From: Desulfobaculum sp044987625
GTDB lineage: Bacteria; Desulfobacterota; Desulfovibrionia; Desulfovibrionales; Desulfovibrionaceae
Direction: 5' to 3'
Assembly (NCBI RefSeq): GCF_044987625.1
Contig: NZ_JBJDSB010000006.1
Span: forward strand, 124,001-188,000
DNA: 64,000 nucleotides
In this document: piece by piece, positions 39,941-48,234 of the stretch
How positions within the stretch are numbered: the first letter of the stretch is position 1
How the letters are laid out: each line of letters starts with the position of its first letter
Program-made: the position numbers and the translations under genes
The notes under the pieces: model-generated
Seen by the model: the letters and a program-made list of their open reading frames with translations, nothing else
What the model was told of the DNA's origin: nothing
The model's database searches: none

Positions 39941-40775
39941 GGCGGGCTGACCGGGTGCTGTGCGCGTGAGTTGGTGGTGGGCGTGTGGCGGCGCGCGGCA
40001 CGGGCTGGGCCGCTCTGAACGCTTGGAAGCGTTCGAATGCTTTGAGATTCCGTGCTTCGCGCGGAGGGATGGTGGTTGGGGAGTTTGGGAATGAGGTTGG
40101 AGATGGGGAAGGATGGCGGCGGGCTGACCGAGTGCTTTGCGCGGATGTTCGCGGTGGGCGTGTGGCGGCGCGCGGCACGGGCTAGGCCGCTCTGGACGCT
40201 TGGAAGCGTTCGAATGCTTTGAGATTCCGTGCTTCGCGCGGAGGGATGGTGGTTGGGGAGTTTGGGAATGAGGTTGGAGATGAGGAAGGATGGCGGCGGG
40301 CTGACCGAGTGCTGTGCGCGGATGTTCGCGGTGGGCGTGTGGCGGCGCGCGGCACGGGCTGGGCCGCTCTGAACGCTTGGAAGCGTCCGAATGCTTTGGG
40401 TTTCCGTGCTTCGCGCGGAGGGATGGTGGTTGGGGGAGTTTGGGAATGAGGTTGGAGATGGGGAAGGATGGCGGCGGGCTGACCGAGTGCTGTGCGCGGA
40501 TGTTCGCGGTGGGCGTGTGGCGGCGTACGGCACGGGCTAGGCCGCTCTGAACGCTTGGAAGCGTTCGAATGCTTTGAGATTCCGTGCTTCGCGCGGAGGG
40601 ATGGTGGTTGGGGAGTGTTGGAAATGAGGTTGGAGATGGGGAAGGATGGCGGCGGGCTGGCCGGGTGCTTTGCGCGGATGTTCGCGGTGGGCGCGTGGCG
40701 GCGCGCGGCACGGGCTAGGCCGCTCTGAACGCTTGGAAGCGTTCGAATGCTTTGGGATTCAGTGCTTCGCGCTGG
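39941..40775 (+). repeat. Tandem array, five copies of a 177/178-bp unit
   Basis: Units begin at 39941, 40118, 40295, 40473 and 40651 (GGCGGGCTG). The spacings are 177, 177, 178 and 178, and the fifth unit is cut after about 125 bases. Copies are roughly 95% alike by eye. Every unit has the perfect or near-perfect hairpin GAACGCTT-GG-AAGCGTTC, a CGCGGATGTTCGCGGTGG block and the G-rich GGGATGGTGGTTGGGGAGT block. The mix of 177 and 178 breaks any reading frame, and the open frames through it change between copies. It is therefore taken as non-coding. Confidence 0.92.
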
Positions 40776-40851
40776 GGAATGGACTCACGCGACTCGGTGA
40801 ACTCTTTTTACGGAACGCACATTCCTCACCTCTCCCCTTCCTTCGGGAATC

Positions 40852-40889
40852 ATAGAAAAAACAAAGCCGTATTACAGTCGTAATACGGC
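40852..40889 (-). terminator. Intrinsic terminator, minus strand, downstream of the NtrC-type regulator
   Basis: Perfect 10-bp arms GCCGTATTAC/GTAATACGGC with an AGTC loop are followed on the minus strand by TTTGTTTTTT. It is about 260 bases beyond the regulator gene, with a dispersed-repeat copy lying in the 3' untranslated part. Confidence 0.75.
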
Positions 40890-40900
40890 CCCATCATTTC

Positions 40901-41069
40901 CCAAACAGGGATTCTCACCGCCGCGCCCAAGGCGCAACGCCCCCCAAAAAACTCTTCCCCTCCACGCGGACGAGAGTCGTCAGGGGTGACGATTGTCTTT
41001 TTCACGGCACCCGGTCTGTGCGCACATGGGATTCTTAAGGGCCCTCGGCCCTTAAGCCTGCGGAGCACA
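40901..41069 (+). repeat. Dispersed hairpin element, copy 2 (full length)
   Basis: Aligns with 536-706 over its whole length. The hairpin is CTTAAGGGCC-CTC-GGCCCTTAAG (41034-41056), one end pair changed from T-A to C-G relative to copy 1. It sits between the tandem array with its terminator-like hairpin and the 3' end of the NtrC-type gene. Confidence 0.75.
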
Positions 41070-41151
41070 AAACCGTATGCGCCTTCGCCTCATCCAGCCA
41101 CGCACCACCGCCCCCACCGCAACACAACGCACCACGGCGCCATGTGCCGCC

Positions 41152-42528
41152 CTACTTCTGCCCGGTGATGCCGTACTTCTTCAGCTTGTACTGCAAAAGC
41201 GACTTGGAAATGCCAAGGGCTTCGGCGGCTTTTACTTTGACGAAGTCGTTACGGGCGAGGGCGCGGCGGACGAGGGCGGCCTCGATTTTTTCGAGGGTGT
41301 CGCTGAGGTTGAGACGCGAGGGGAGCAGGTCGACGGCGCCTTTAAACTGCGATTCTTCGTCACGCACTTCTGCGGGGAGGTCGTCCACAGCGATGGTGTC
41401 GCCGGAGGTGAGGACGACGCAGCGCTCGATGACGTTTTGCAACTGGCGCACGTTGCCGGGCCACTCGTAGCCGGAGATGTAGTTGAGGGCTTCGGAGGAG
41501 AAGCCTTGCAAATCCTTTTCATTTTCCGAGGCGTATTTCTGCAGAAAATGTGCGGCGAGGAGCGGAATGTCCTCGCGACGCTCGCGCAGGGGGGGCATCT
41601 GTATGCGCACCACGTTGAGGCGATAATAGAGGTCCTCGCGGAAGGTGCCGTCCTGCACGGCCTTGGCAAGGTCCACATTGGTGGCGGCCACGATGCGAAT
41701 GTCCACTTCTATCTCGGCGGAGCCGCCGACGCGCTCGAACTTGCGTTCCTGCAGCACGCGCAGAAGTTTCACCTGCAACTCGGGAGTGAGTTCGCCTATT
41801 TCGTCGAGAAACAGGGTGCCGCCGTTGGCGAGCTCGAAACGGCCACGGCGGCTGGCGACGGCGCCGGAGAAGGAGCCTTTTTCGTGGCCGAAAAGCTCAC
41901 TTTCCAAAACACCGGGGGCGAGGGCCATGCAGTTGACGGAGACGAAGGGCGCGTCCTTTCGCGGCGAGGCGAAGTGGATGGCGCGGGCGACAAGCTCCTT
42001 ACCGGTGCCGGATTCGCCTTCGATGAGTACGGTACTGCGTGTGGGCGCGGCTTTGTCCACCATGTCGAGCACTTGGTGCATGGCCTTGGACTTGCCGATG
42101 ATGTTGTGCAGGCCGTAGCGCTCTTCGAGGTTCTCGCGCAGCAGGCGGTTGCTGCGGTGCATGTCGGCAAGCTGCGTGGCCTTGGCAATGGAGAGAAGCA
42201 GCTCCTCATTGGAAAAGGGCTTGGTGATGTAGTCGAAGGCGCCGATGCGCATGGCCTCAACGGCGGACTCAATACTGCCGAAGGCGGTCATGATCAGCAC
42301 GGGAATATGGGGATAATTCCGGTGCACGTGCTCCAGAACCTCGTTGCCGGAGAGCTTGGGCATCTTCATATCCGTAATGAGGACGTCCACTTCGGACTCC
42401 TCCAGATAGGTCAGGGCCAGTTCCGGATCGGATAGCGCGGTGACGTTGTACCCCGCCTCGTCGAGGAGGGCTTCGAGTACGACCAGATAGTTCCGTTCAT
42501 CGTCGAGTACGAGAATATTATGCGCCAT
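41152..42528 (-). CDS. NtrC-family sigma54-dependent response regulator
   Basis: 458 residues. A receiver domain (1-120) has phospho-acceptor Asp53 in LITDMKMP and the acidic pair in LVLDDE. An AAA+ sigma54-activating domain (about 140-380) has Walker A GESGTGKE, Walker B GTLFLDEIGEL and R-finger REDLYYRLNV. A Fis-type helix-turn-helix (about 420-458) reads VKAAEALGISKSLLQYKLKKYG. The sigma54-contact loop, normally GAFTGA, reads GSFSGA (about 216-221), a double conservative change. Transcribed after the histidine kinase gene with a 64-base gap; the two form a ZraS/ZraR- or HydG-like pair. The target genes are unknown. Confidence 0.94.
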   Translation of the reverse strand: MAHNILVLDDERNYLVVLEALLDEAGYNVTALSDPELALTYLEESEVDVLITDMKMPKLSGNEVLEHVHRNYPHIPVLIMTAFGSIESAVEAMRIGAFDYITKPFSNEELLLSIAKATQLADMHRSNRLLRENLEERYGLHNIIGKSKAMHQVLDMVDKAAPTRSTVLIEGESGTGKELVARAIHFASPRKDAPFVSVNCMALAPGVLESELFGHEKGSFSGAVASRRGRFELANGGTLFLDEIGELTPELQVKLLRVLQERKFERVGGSAEIEVDIRIVAATNVDLAKAVQDGTFREDLYYRLNVVRIQMPPLRERREDIPLLAAHFLQKYASENEKDLQGFSSEALNYISGYEWPGNVRQLQNVIERCVVLTSGDTIAVDDLPAEVRDEESQFKGAVDLLPSRLNLSDTLEKIEAALVRRALARNDFVKVKAAEALGISKSLLQYKLKKYGITGQK

Positions 42529-42592
42529 TGTTGCCTGTCACCTTGCTGAACTGAAACGTGAATGAAATCTGCATGCTGCCGGACGCGCTGCG

Positions 42593-44026
42593 TTAGGCGG
42601 CGGGAAAAACGATGACCACGCGGGCACCGCCGCTTTCGGCGTTTTCGAGCTGAAAGTCGGCGTTGTGGCTGGCCAGAATGTTGGTCACGATGGCCAGCCC
42701 GAGTCCGGTGCCATTGTGCTTGGTGGTATAGAAGGGGTCTGTGGCCTTTTCCAGGACTTCTTCCGAGAATCCCGGACCGTTGTCGGTAATGGCGACGCGC
42801 ACGCCGCGCTGAATGGGACGCGCCACAACGGAGACCTTGCCGCCGTCGGCCACGGCCTGCAGCGCGTTGCCGATGATGTTGTATACGGCGCGGTAGAGCA
42901 GGTCCTTGTCGCCGCGCACGAGAAGGCCCTCGGGCACATCCTTCACCACGGCAACGCCGCGCTCGCGGCATTCGTGCTCCAAAAAGGCCACGGCCTGCCC
43001 AAGCACACTGCCGATATCCACCTTTTCCATACGCGGATTCTTGGGCCGCGCGTAGTCGAGGAAGTCGTTGACGGTCTGGCCGAGGCGGCGGATTTCGTCG
43101 TTCATGACCTCAAGCATGCGCGTGGAGGAGGGACTTTGCTCGGTGCTGGCCTTCTTGAGCAAAAATTCCGCGCTGGACTGGATGATGCCGAGGGGGTTGC
43201 GGATTTCGTGGGCAATGCCCGCCACAACGCGGCCCATGCTGGCGAGCTTTTCGGCTTGGTGGAGTTCGCGCTCCAGCTTTTCACGCTCGGCCACGCGCTG
43301 GGCGTTAAGCTCGTCGGCCTTGTGAATCATCGCCAGCAGCACAAGGAACAGGACAAGGGACGACACAATGGCCGTGAAGATAATCAGCCACTGAAAGCTG
43401 ATGACGGTCTTGTAATCGTCAGTGATATCCTGTGTGAATTCAAGGATACCCATGGTCTGCCCCGATGGCCCACCCGGAAAGAGACTGCGCTCGGTACGCA
43501 GGGGATAAACCATGCGCAGCACCACACTTTTGGGCTGCATGTCAAAGTCGAACATGGCTTGCCACGGTGGTACGCGGCTTATGACCTCAAAGCTGTGCTC
43601 CAGCTTATTGAAGGCCTGACGTACAGCGGCCCCGGCCAAATCCCGCCGCCCCACAACGTCCTTGTTCAGGGAAAAGGAGACGACCTCTTCGTTGTCGTAG
43701 ATGCGGAACTCAAAAACGTGCTGCCCATGGATTGTTTCCCTGATGACGTTCTCAAGCTGCCGGTATTGCTCGGGATTGGAGAGCTCAATATGCCGAAAGC
43801 GCAGAAGCGTCGGCACGGTGAACCGCTGAAAAACTTGGTGGTTGATATTTTCGGCGAGCAGGTGGGCAAATTCCTGCTGCTTGGTGAGCAGGGTCTGGCG
43901 CGCGTAGTTGGCCATGATGACGGACAAAAACAGCCCGGACGCAAGAATGAGCGCCAGCGAACCCCATGACAGGAACTTCGCCAGTTTGAACGGCGCGGCG
44001 CCGATATCGGTACGTTGGGCGTTCAC
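42593..44026 (-). CDS. Sensor histidine kinase, partner of the NtrC-type regulator
   Basis: 477 residues. Two membrane helices (about 18-42 and 212-238) flank a periplasmic sensor of about 170 residues. A coiled coil leads to the dimerisation domain with His273 in GIAHEIRNPLGIIQSS. The HATPase domain shows NIIGNALQAV (N box), DNGPGF (G1) and GTGLGLAIV (G2). The sensor domain contains VFEFRIYDNEEVVSFSLN, a PAS/Cache-like strand pattern; its ligand is unknown. No ribosome site stronger than GGAGG-like GCGGAGGAAA is needed; that one lies seven bases before the ATG. Confidence 0.94.
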   Translation of the reverse strand: MNAQRTDIGAAPFKLAKFLSWGSLALILASGLFLSVIMANYARQTLLTKQQEFAHLLAENINHQVFQRFTVPTLLRFRHIELSNPEQYRQLENVIRETIHGQHVFEFRIYDNEEVVSFSLNKDVVGRRDLAGAAVRQAFNKLEHSFEVISRVPPWQAMFDFDMQPKSVVLRMVYPLRTERSLFPGGPSGQTMGILEFTQDITDDYKTVISFQWLIIFTAIVSSLVLFLVLLAMIHKADELNAQRVAEREKLERELHQAEKLASMGRVVAGIAHEIRNPLGIIQSSAEFLLKKASTEQSPSSTRMLEVMNDEIRRLGQTVNDFLDYARPKNPRMEKVDIGSVLGQAVAFLEHECRERGVAVVKDVPEGLLVRGDKDLLYRAVYNIIGNALQAVADGGKVSVVARPIQRGVRVAITDNGPGFSEEVLEKATDPFYTTKHNGTGLGLAIVTNILASHNADFQLENAESGGARVVIVFPAA

Positions 44027-44284
44027 TCGTTTTCCTCCGCCGGGGCTGGCCCGAATAGCAGGCCTGAACCATCAGGCCCATACATATGACATGCGTTGAA
44101 TCACAACCATCTGAAACACTTTGGAGCGTAGACAGATGCGGCCACCATACGCCGCGGCAACCACAAGCGGCTCTCGCCATGGCGGCAGGCGCGGCCCGCC
44201 ACAGGCGCAGGCCGCGTCCGCCAAAACATCAACGGTCCCGGCCGGGCCGAAACCACACGCGCCGCCAAAGGGCGCGCCATAACA

Positions 44285-45460
44285 CTATTTTCCCGTCAGC
44301 ACGCGCCCCACGCGGGTGAGGGCGTCCACGACGGTGTCGTCGTCAAGGGCGTAGGAGAAGCGCACGCAGGCGTCGTCACCAAAGGCCGCACCGGGCACGG
44401 CGGCAACTCCAGCCTCTTCCAGAAGCAGGGTGCACAGCTCCGTGGAATTTTTGAACCTGTCGCAGTACAGCGCGCTCACGTCCGGGAAGATGTAGAACGC
44501 GCCATCCGGACGCGGGCACACAACGCCGGGCCACGATGCCACAACGTCCATGGCCTTGTCGCGGCGGCGGGCAAAGGCGTCGCACATATCCCCAAGCATT
44601 TCGCGCGGTCCGGTGAGCGCCGCAAGGGCCGCATGCTGGGCAATGGAGCACACGTTGGACGTGCTCTGGCTCTGCACCTTGGACATGGCTTTGACGAGGT
44701 CAGGATGCGCAAGGGTGAAGCCCACGCGCCAGCCCGTCATGGCGAAGCTCTTGGACAGACCGTTCACTACGGCCACGGATTCGGGGTGCTGCTCCCAAAA
44801 GGGGGCAAGGCTCACCGGTTCTGCCGGGGCGTAAACGAGGCGGTCGTAGATTTCGTCGGAAATGACGAACACCCCGCGAGACACCGCCCACTGCGCAATG
44901 GCGGTGAGCTCGGCCTCGGTGTACGCAACGCCCGTGGGGTTGGACGGCGAGTTCAGGATGAGCGCGCGCGTGCGGGGCGTGGCCGCCCGGTCCAAATCCT
45001 CGGGCGTCAGCTTAAAGCCCTGCGAGGCCGGAGCGCCCACCACAACGGGCACGCCGTCGGCCAGCTCCACCATAGCGGGATAGCTGACCCAGTACGGCCC
45101 GGGGATGAGCACCTCGTCGCCGGGATCGAGCAGGCATTGCAGCAGGTTATAGAGCGCCTGCTTGCCGCCGTTGGTCACGATGGTGCTGTCCGCCCCTGCG
45201 GACGTTCCGTAGTACGAATTGAAATACTCTGCGACAGCTTCGCGCAGGGCCGGGATGCCCGGAACCTGCGTATAGCGCGTCATCCCGTCGTCCACGGCCT
45301 TCTTGGCGGCATCGCAAATATGCTGCGGCGTCGCGAAGTCCGGTTCCCCAACGGACAGGCTGACAATCTCGCGCCCCTGAGCGCGCAGTTCCATGGCCTT
45401 ACTGCTCACGGCCAGCGTCGCGGACGGCTTGACCTGTGCAATTTTCTTCGAAAGTCTCAT
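44285..45460 (-). CDS. Aspartate/aromatic aminotransferase family protein (class I PLP)
   Basis: 391 residues, fold type I PLP enzyme like AspC/AspB of the Thermus-Bacillus type (aminotransferase Igamma). SLSVGEPDFATPQHI near the N-terminus, TNGGKQALYNLLQCL, LILNSPSNPTGV and the PLP lysine Lys237 in NGLSKSFAMTGWRVGF are all present, as is the C-terminal VRFSYALDDD with its substrate-binding Arg. It probably interconverts aspartate and oxaloacetate. AGGTGG precedes the ATG. The gene diverges from sfsA and is not in an obvious operon. Confidence 0.93.
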   Translation of the reverse strand: MRLSKKIAQVKPSATLAVSSKAMELRAQGREIVSLSVGEPDFATPQHICDAAKKAVDDGMTRYTQVPGIPALREAVAEYFNSYYGTSAGADSTIVTNGGKQALYNLLQCLLDPGDEVLIPGPYWVSYPAMVELADGVPVVVGAPASQGFKLTPEDLDRAATPRTRALILNSPSNPTGVAYTEAELTAIAQWAVSRGVFVISDEIYDRLVYAPAEPVSLAPFWEQHPESVAVVNGLSKSFAMTGWRVGFTLAHPDLVKAMSKVQSQSTSNVCSIAQHAALAALTGPREMLGDMCDAFARRRDKAMDVVASWPGVVCPRPDGAFYIFPDVSALYCDRFKNSTELCTLLLEEAGVAAVPGAAFGDDACVRFSYALDDDTVVDALTRVGRVLTGK

Positions 45461-45612
45461 AAACCACCTGTATCACAACAAAAGAGAATACCAACTCCCC
45501 TCAGCCGCTGTTCGTCTCCCCGGTTGTAGTGGAATTTCCCATGAAATGAAAGCCGTCAGCCCGCCCCGGGCGCGCCTTGACCTTTGCCATGGCGCGGAGC
45601 ACAAGGGCCTGT

Positions 45613-46332
45613 ATGCCAACATCACACCCCCCTCTTCTTCCCTTTCCCGAGGACTGCCTCACCGGCCGGTTCATCCGCCGCGTCAAACGCTTTAGCGTGG
45701 AGGCCGACGTGGACGGCGCATCCGTATGGGCGCACACCAACAATTCCGGCAGCATGCTGGGTCTGCTGCGTCCGGGGGCGGAGGTTTTGCTGTCCCCTGC
45801 GGCCAACCCGAACCGCAAGCTCAAGTACACGCTGGAGACGATGGACTTTCACGGCACACGCGTGGGCGTGAATACCCTGACGCCAAACCGCCTGCTCAAG
45901 GCGGCATTTTATGCGGGAGTTTTGCCGGAAACGGCGGGGTATACCGAGTTCCGCGCGGAGTCCACCATTGGGGATTCGCGCCTTGATGCGCGCCTTGATG
46001 GGCCGCAGGGCGCGCTGTACGTGGAGGCCAAAAATGTCACCCTTGTGGAGGATGACGTGGCGGTGTTCCCGGATGCGGTGACCACACGCGGGCAAAAGCA
46101 CCTGCGCGAGCTGATGTCCCTTGCCGGGCAAGGCATCCGTGTGGCGTGCTTTTATCTCATCCAGCGCGATGACGCCTCGTGCTTTGGCCCGGCGGACTTC
46201 ATCGACCCGGAATTTGCGCGGCTGCTGCATATGGCGGCGGAGCGCGGCGTGGAAATTTGGCCCTATGTGGCCACGGTCACCCCGCGCGGGATTAGCCTTG
46301 GGCGCCGCCTGCCCTACGTTGGAGGCGCCTAG
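45613..46332 (+). CDS. sfsA: SfsA family protein (DNA-binding/nuclease-like)
   Basis: 239 residues. RFIRRVKRFSVEADVDG, WAHTNNSGSMLGLL, ALYVEAKNVTLVED, FPDAVTTRGQKHLRELMSL and CFYLIQRDDASCFGPADFIDP are the sequential blocks of SfsA. The family was linked to sugar fermentation stimulation in E. coli, and its fold joins an OB-like part to a nuclease-like domain. ATG 45613 is chosen because AAGGG lies seven bases upstream and the length then matches the family (about 235); an earlier ATG would add 12 unlike residues. It converges with the lipoprotein gene, 10 bases apart. Confidence 0.93.
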   Translation: MPTSHPPLLPFPEDCLTGRFIRRVKRFSVEADVDGASVWAHTNNSGSMLGLLRPGAEVLLSPAANPNRKLKYTLETMDFHGTRVGVNTLTPNRLLKAAFYAGVLPETAGYTEFRAESTIGDSRLDARLDGPQGALYVEAKNVTLVEDDVAVFPDAVTTRGQKHLRELMSLAGQGIRVACFYLIQRDDASCFGPADFIDPEFARLLHMAAERGVEIWPYVATVTPRGISLGRRLPYVGGA

Positions 46333-46342
46333 CCCTCCGGCA

Positions 46343-47284
46343 TTACAGCTTGGCCTTATAGGCCTCGTACTGCGTACACAGCCCAAGCTCGCACGCGCGG
46401 CGCAGGTCGGCCATACCCTTGTCCCGTGCCCCGCCACCAAGACGCAGCACCCCCCGGTTCACATAGGCTTCGCCAAGTGACGGCATGCGGGCCACGGCGC
46501 GGGTGTAGTCGTTTTCCGCGCCGGGCATATCGCCAGCCGCCTCGCGGACACGGGCGCGGTTGTAGTAGTACCGGGCCACCCCCGGCTCAAGAGTGATGGC
46601 GCGCGTCAGCGCGGCGTCGGCCTGCGCCACACGGTCACAACGCAGCAGCGCCACTCCAAGATTATTCCACGTCCCGCTCTGGTCCGGCGCGCGGTCCGTT
46701 GCGGCGCGCAGGTCGCGGCAGGCCTCGGCATTGAGACCAAGGGCAAGGTTGGCCCGGCCACGGCTGGCGTACCCCGCCGCCGCATCCGGCGCGTAGGTGA
46801 TGGCGGCGCTGAAATCCTCGGCCGCAAGGCCTGCTTCACCAGCCGCCAGCCACGCCCGGCCCCGGATAAGCAGCGCGGAAGCGCTACGCGAATTCCGGGT
46901 AAGGGCGGCGTCGCACGCGTCGCGGCACTCGTCAAAGCGGTGGAGGCCGAACAGGGCAAGAGCGCGGTTAATGTGATAGCCCGTGACGCCCGGCTGCGCG
47001 CGGCACGCGGCGGTGGCATCATGCAAGGCGGCTTTGGGGCGGCCAAGACGCAGCAGCAGCGCCGCACGGGTGTTCATATCCCGCGCTGTGGCATGGCCGC
47101 TGGCCACAAGGGCGTCAGCGCGCCGCAGGGCCTGCTCAACGTCCCCAAGCAGAACGGCGTCCAGCAGGGCCACCCGCTGGGCCATGGGTGCTGACGACTC
47201 CTCCGCCACGTGGGACCGCGACGCGCACGAACACACCACACAAGCGCACAACAGCGCGGCGCAACACCGAAACACCCTGCCCAT
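46343..47284 (-). CDS. TPR-repeat lipoprotein at the end of the type II secretion operon
   Basis: 313 residues. A lipoprotein signal (FRCCAALLCACVVCSC, lipid on the second Cys of CSC) is followed by about seven tetratricopeptide units, such as AYVNRGVLRLGGGARDKGM, TGYHINRALALFGLHRFDE and GTWNNLGVALLRCD. The start at 47284 is supported by GGGGGA five bases before it and lies one base past the gspH stop, so it is the last gene of the operon. A lipidated TPR protein in this position could act as secretin pilot or assembly factor, as PilF/PilW do for type IV pili; this is inference. Confidence 0.8.
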   Translation of the reverse strand: MGRVFRCCAALLCACVVCSCASRSHVAEESSAPMAQRVALLDAVLLGDVEQALRRADALVASGHATARDMNTRAALLLRLGRPKAALHDATAACRAQPGVTGYHINRALALFGLHRFDECRDACDAALTRNSRSASALLIRGRAWLAAGEAGLAAEDFSAAITYAPDAAAGYASRGRANLALGLNAEACRDLRAATDRAPDQSGTWNNLGVALLRCDRVAQADAALTRAITLEPGVARYYYNRARVREAAGDMPGAENDYTRAVARMPSLGEAYVNRGVLRLGGGARDKGMADLRRACELGLCTQYEAYKAKL

Positions 47285-47285
47285 A

Positions 47286-47813
47286 TCATCCCCCATCTGC
47301 TCTTGTATCAATTCGTTCCACGGGCGTGCGGCTCACCGTCACACGCTGGCTGAGGGCCTTCACCCGCGCCCACACACGCGCCCGGCCATCCCCGACGCAC
47401 AGGACCACAGGCTTCACCAGCCCGGACGGCTGCGCCACAAGCACCACCTGTCCGGCATCCTGCCGTCCCAAAGCCGCCGTGCGCGCCCAAAGGATGCGGC
47501 GCGGGTCCCGCACGGTCACGCGCCCAGCGCGGCGCTGCGGGCTTTCCGGCGCGCCTGAGGGGCGCGTCGCCACCGTTTGGGCGTCCAAATCCACAATCAC
47601 CTGCCATGGCTGGCCCGTCAGCATGGCCTGCGTGCGGGCGCGTTGCACCACGGCGGCGCACCGGCGGGCCGTCGCATACAGCGCCTCCGCGCCGCCAGCC
47701 CCGCGCCACGGCGCAAGGGCAAACCCCGCGACGCAGGCCGCGATGGCCAGCACGACCAGCACCTCTACAAGCGTGAAGGCGCTATTCGATGGTCCAGCTA
47801 CCGATGTCCGCAT
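47286..47813 (-). CDS. gspH: Type II secretion minor pseudopilin GspH-like
   Basis: 175 residues. A prepilin cleavage/helix motif SAFTLVEVLVVLAIAACVAGFAL near the N-terminus (an S instead of the usual G at -1 of F) is followed by a Gly/Arg-rich globular part. The short, beta-rich C-terminal domain without GspG's calcium site and the position after gspG make GspH the best choice. It starts 32 bases inside gspG. The unusual residue before the Phe could slow processing by the prepilin peptidase, which is not encoded here. Confidence 0.75.
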   Translation of the reverse strand: MRTSVAGPSNSAFTLVEVLVVLAIAACVAGFALAPWRGAGGAEALYATARRCAAVVQRARTQAMLTGQPWQVIVDLDAQTVATRPSGAPESPQRRAGRVTVRDPRRILWARTAALGRQDAGQVVLVAQPSGLVKPVVLCVGDGRARVWARVKALSQRVTVSRTPVERIDTRADGG

Positions 47814-48234
47814 CGTCGCCCACGCCGCCACGTTGGCCGTCCGCGCCATAGGAAAGCACATCAAAAGGCCCATGCTCGCCCGGACTGAGGTACACATAGC
47901 GCGTGCCCCACGGGTCGCGCGGCACCTTGGCGATATAGCCGTGCTTTGGATAGTCACGCGGAACGCGGCCTGTACGCGGCTTGGTCACAAGGGCGTCCAG
48001 CCCCTGCTCCGTTGTGGGGTAGGCTCCGCAGTCGAGGGCGTACTTGTGCAGGGCGGTGGCGAGGCTTTCCATCTGGAGCTTGGCCTTCACCACGCGCGCC
48101 TTGTGCGGCTCGCCCATAAGACGCGGCGTCACCAGCCCGGCCAGCACGCCCAGAATCACTATGACCACCATGAGTTCCAACAGCGTAAAGCCCCCGCGCC
48201 CTCTCCGGCGCGGCGGTGTGGTGCGCGGTTTCAC
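47782..48234 (-). CDS. gspG: Type II secretion major pseudopilin
   Basis: 150 residues, forming the shaft of the periplasmic pseudopilus. A basic leader RRRGRGG is cut before FTLLELMVVIVILGVLAGLVTPRL (Glu5 present). The C-terminal core, LDCGAYPTTEQGLDALVTKP, DPWGTRYVYLSPGEHGPFDVLSYGADGQRGGVGDDADIGSW, is the GspG hallmark, including the calcium-binding loop. The GTG start overlaps the gspM stop (GTGA). Here gspG is near the end of the operon, after gspM, and not after gspF as in most systems. Confidence 0.95.
   Translation of the reverse strand: MKPRTTPPRRRGRGGFTLLELMVVIVILGVLAGLVTPRLMGEPHKARVVKAKLQMESLATALHKYALDCGAYPTTEQGLDALVTKPRTGRVPRDYPKHGYIAKVPRDPWGTRYVYLSPGEHGPFDVLSYGADGQRGGVGDDADIGSWTIE

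Noticed and set aside
39548..40711. Long minus-strand open frame (387 codons) with repeated Pro/His/Ser-rich segments across the tandem array
   Set aside because: The repeat period alternates 177 and 178 bases, so the peptide repeat shifts frame between units. All frames stay open because of base bias, and there is no ribosome site.
39941..40775. Impression of a CRISPR array
   Set aside because: Units are 177/178 bp and directly adjacent, with no unique spacers and no cas genes nearby.
40850..41068. Small minus-strand protein through the dispersed element (starting MLRRLKGRGPL)
   Set aside because: Similar peptides appear in the other copies only in pieces and with frame changes, while the hairpin pairing is kept. 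The signal is structural, not coding.
44027..44284. Small gene between the histidine kinase and the aminotransferase
   Set aside because: Open frames are short, Arg/Pro-rich and lack ribosome sites; nothing recognisable is seen.
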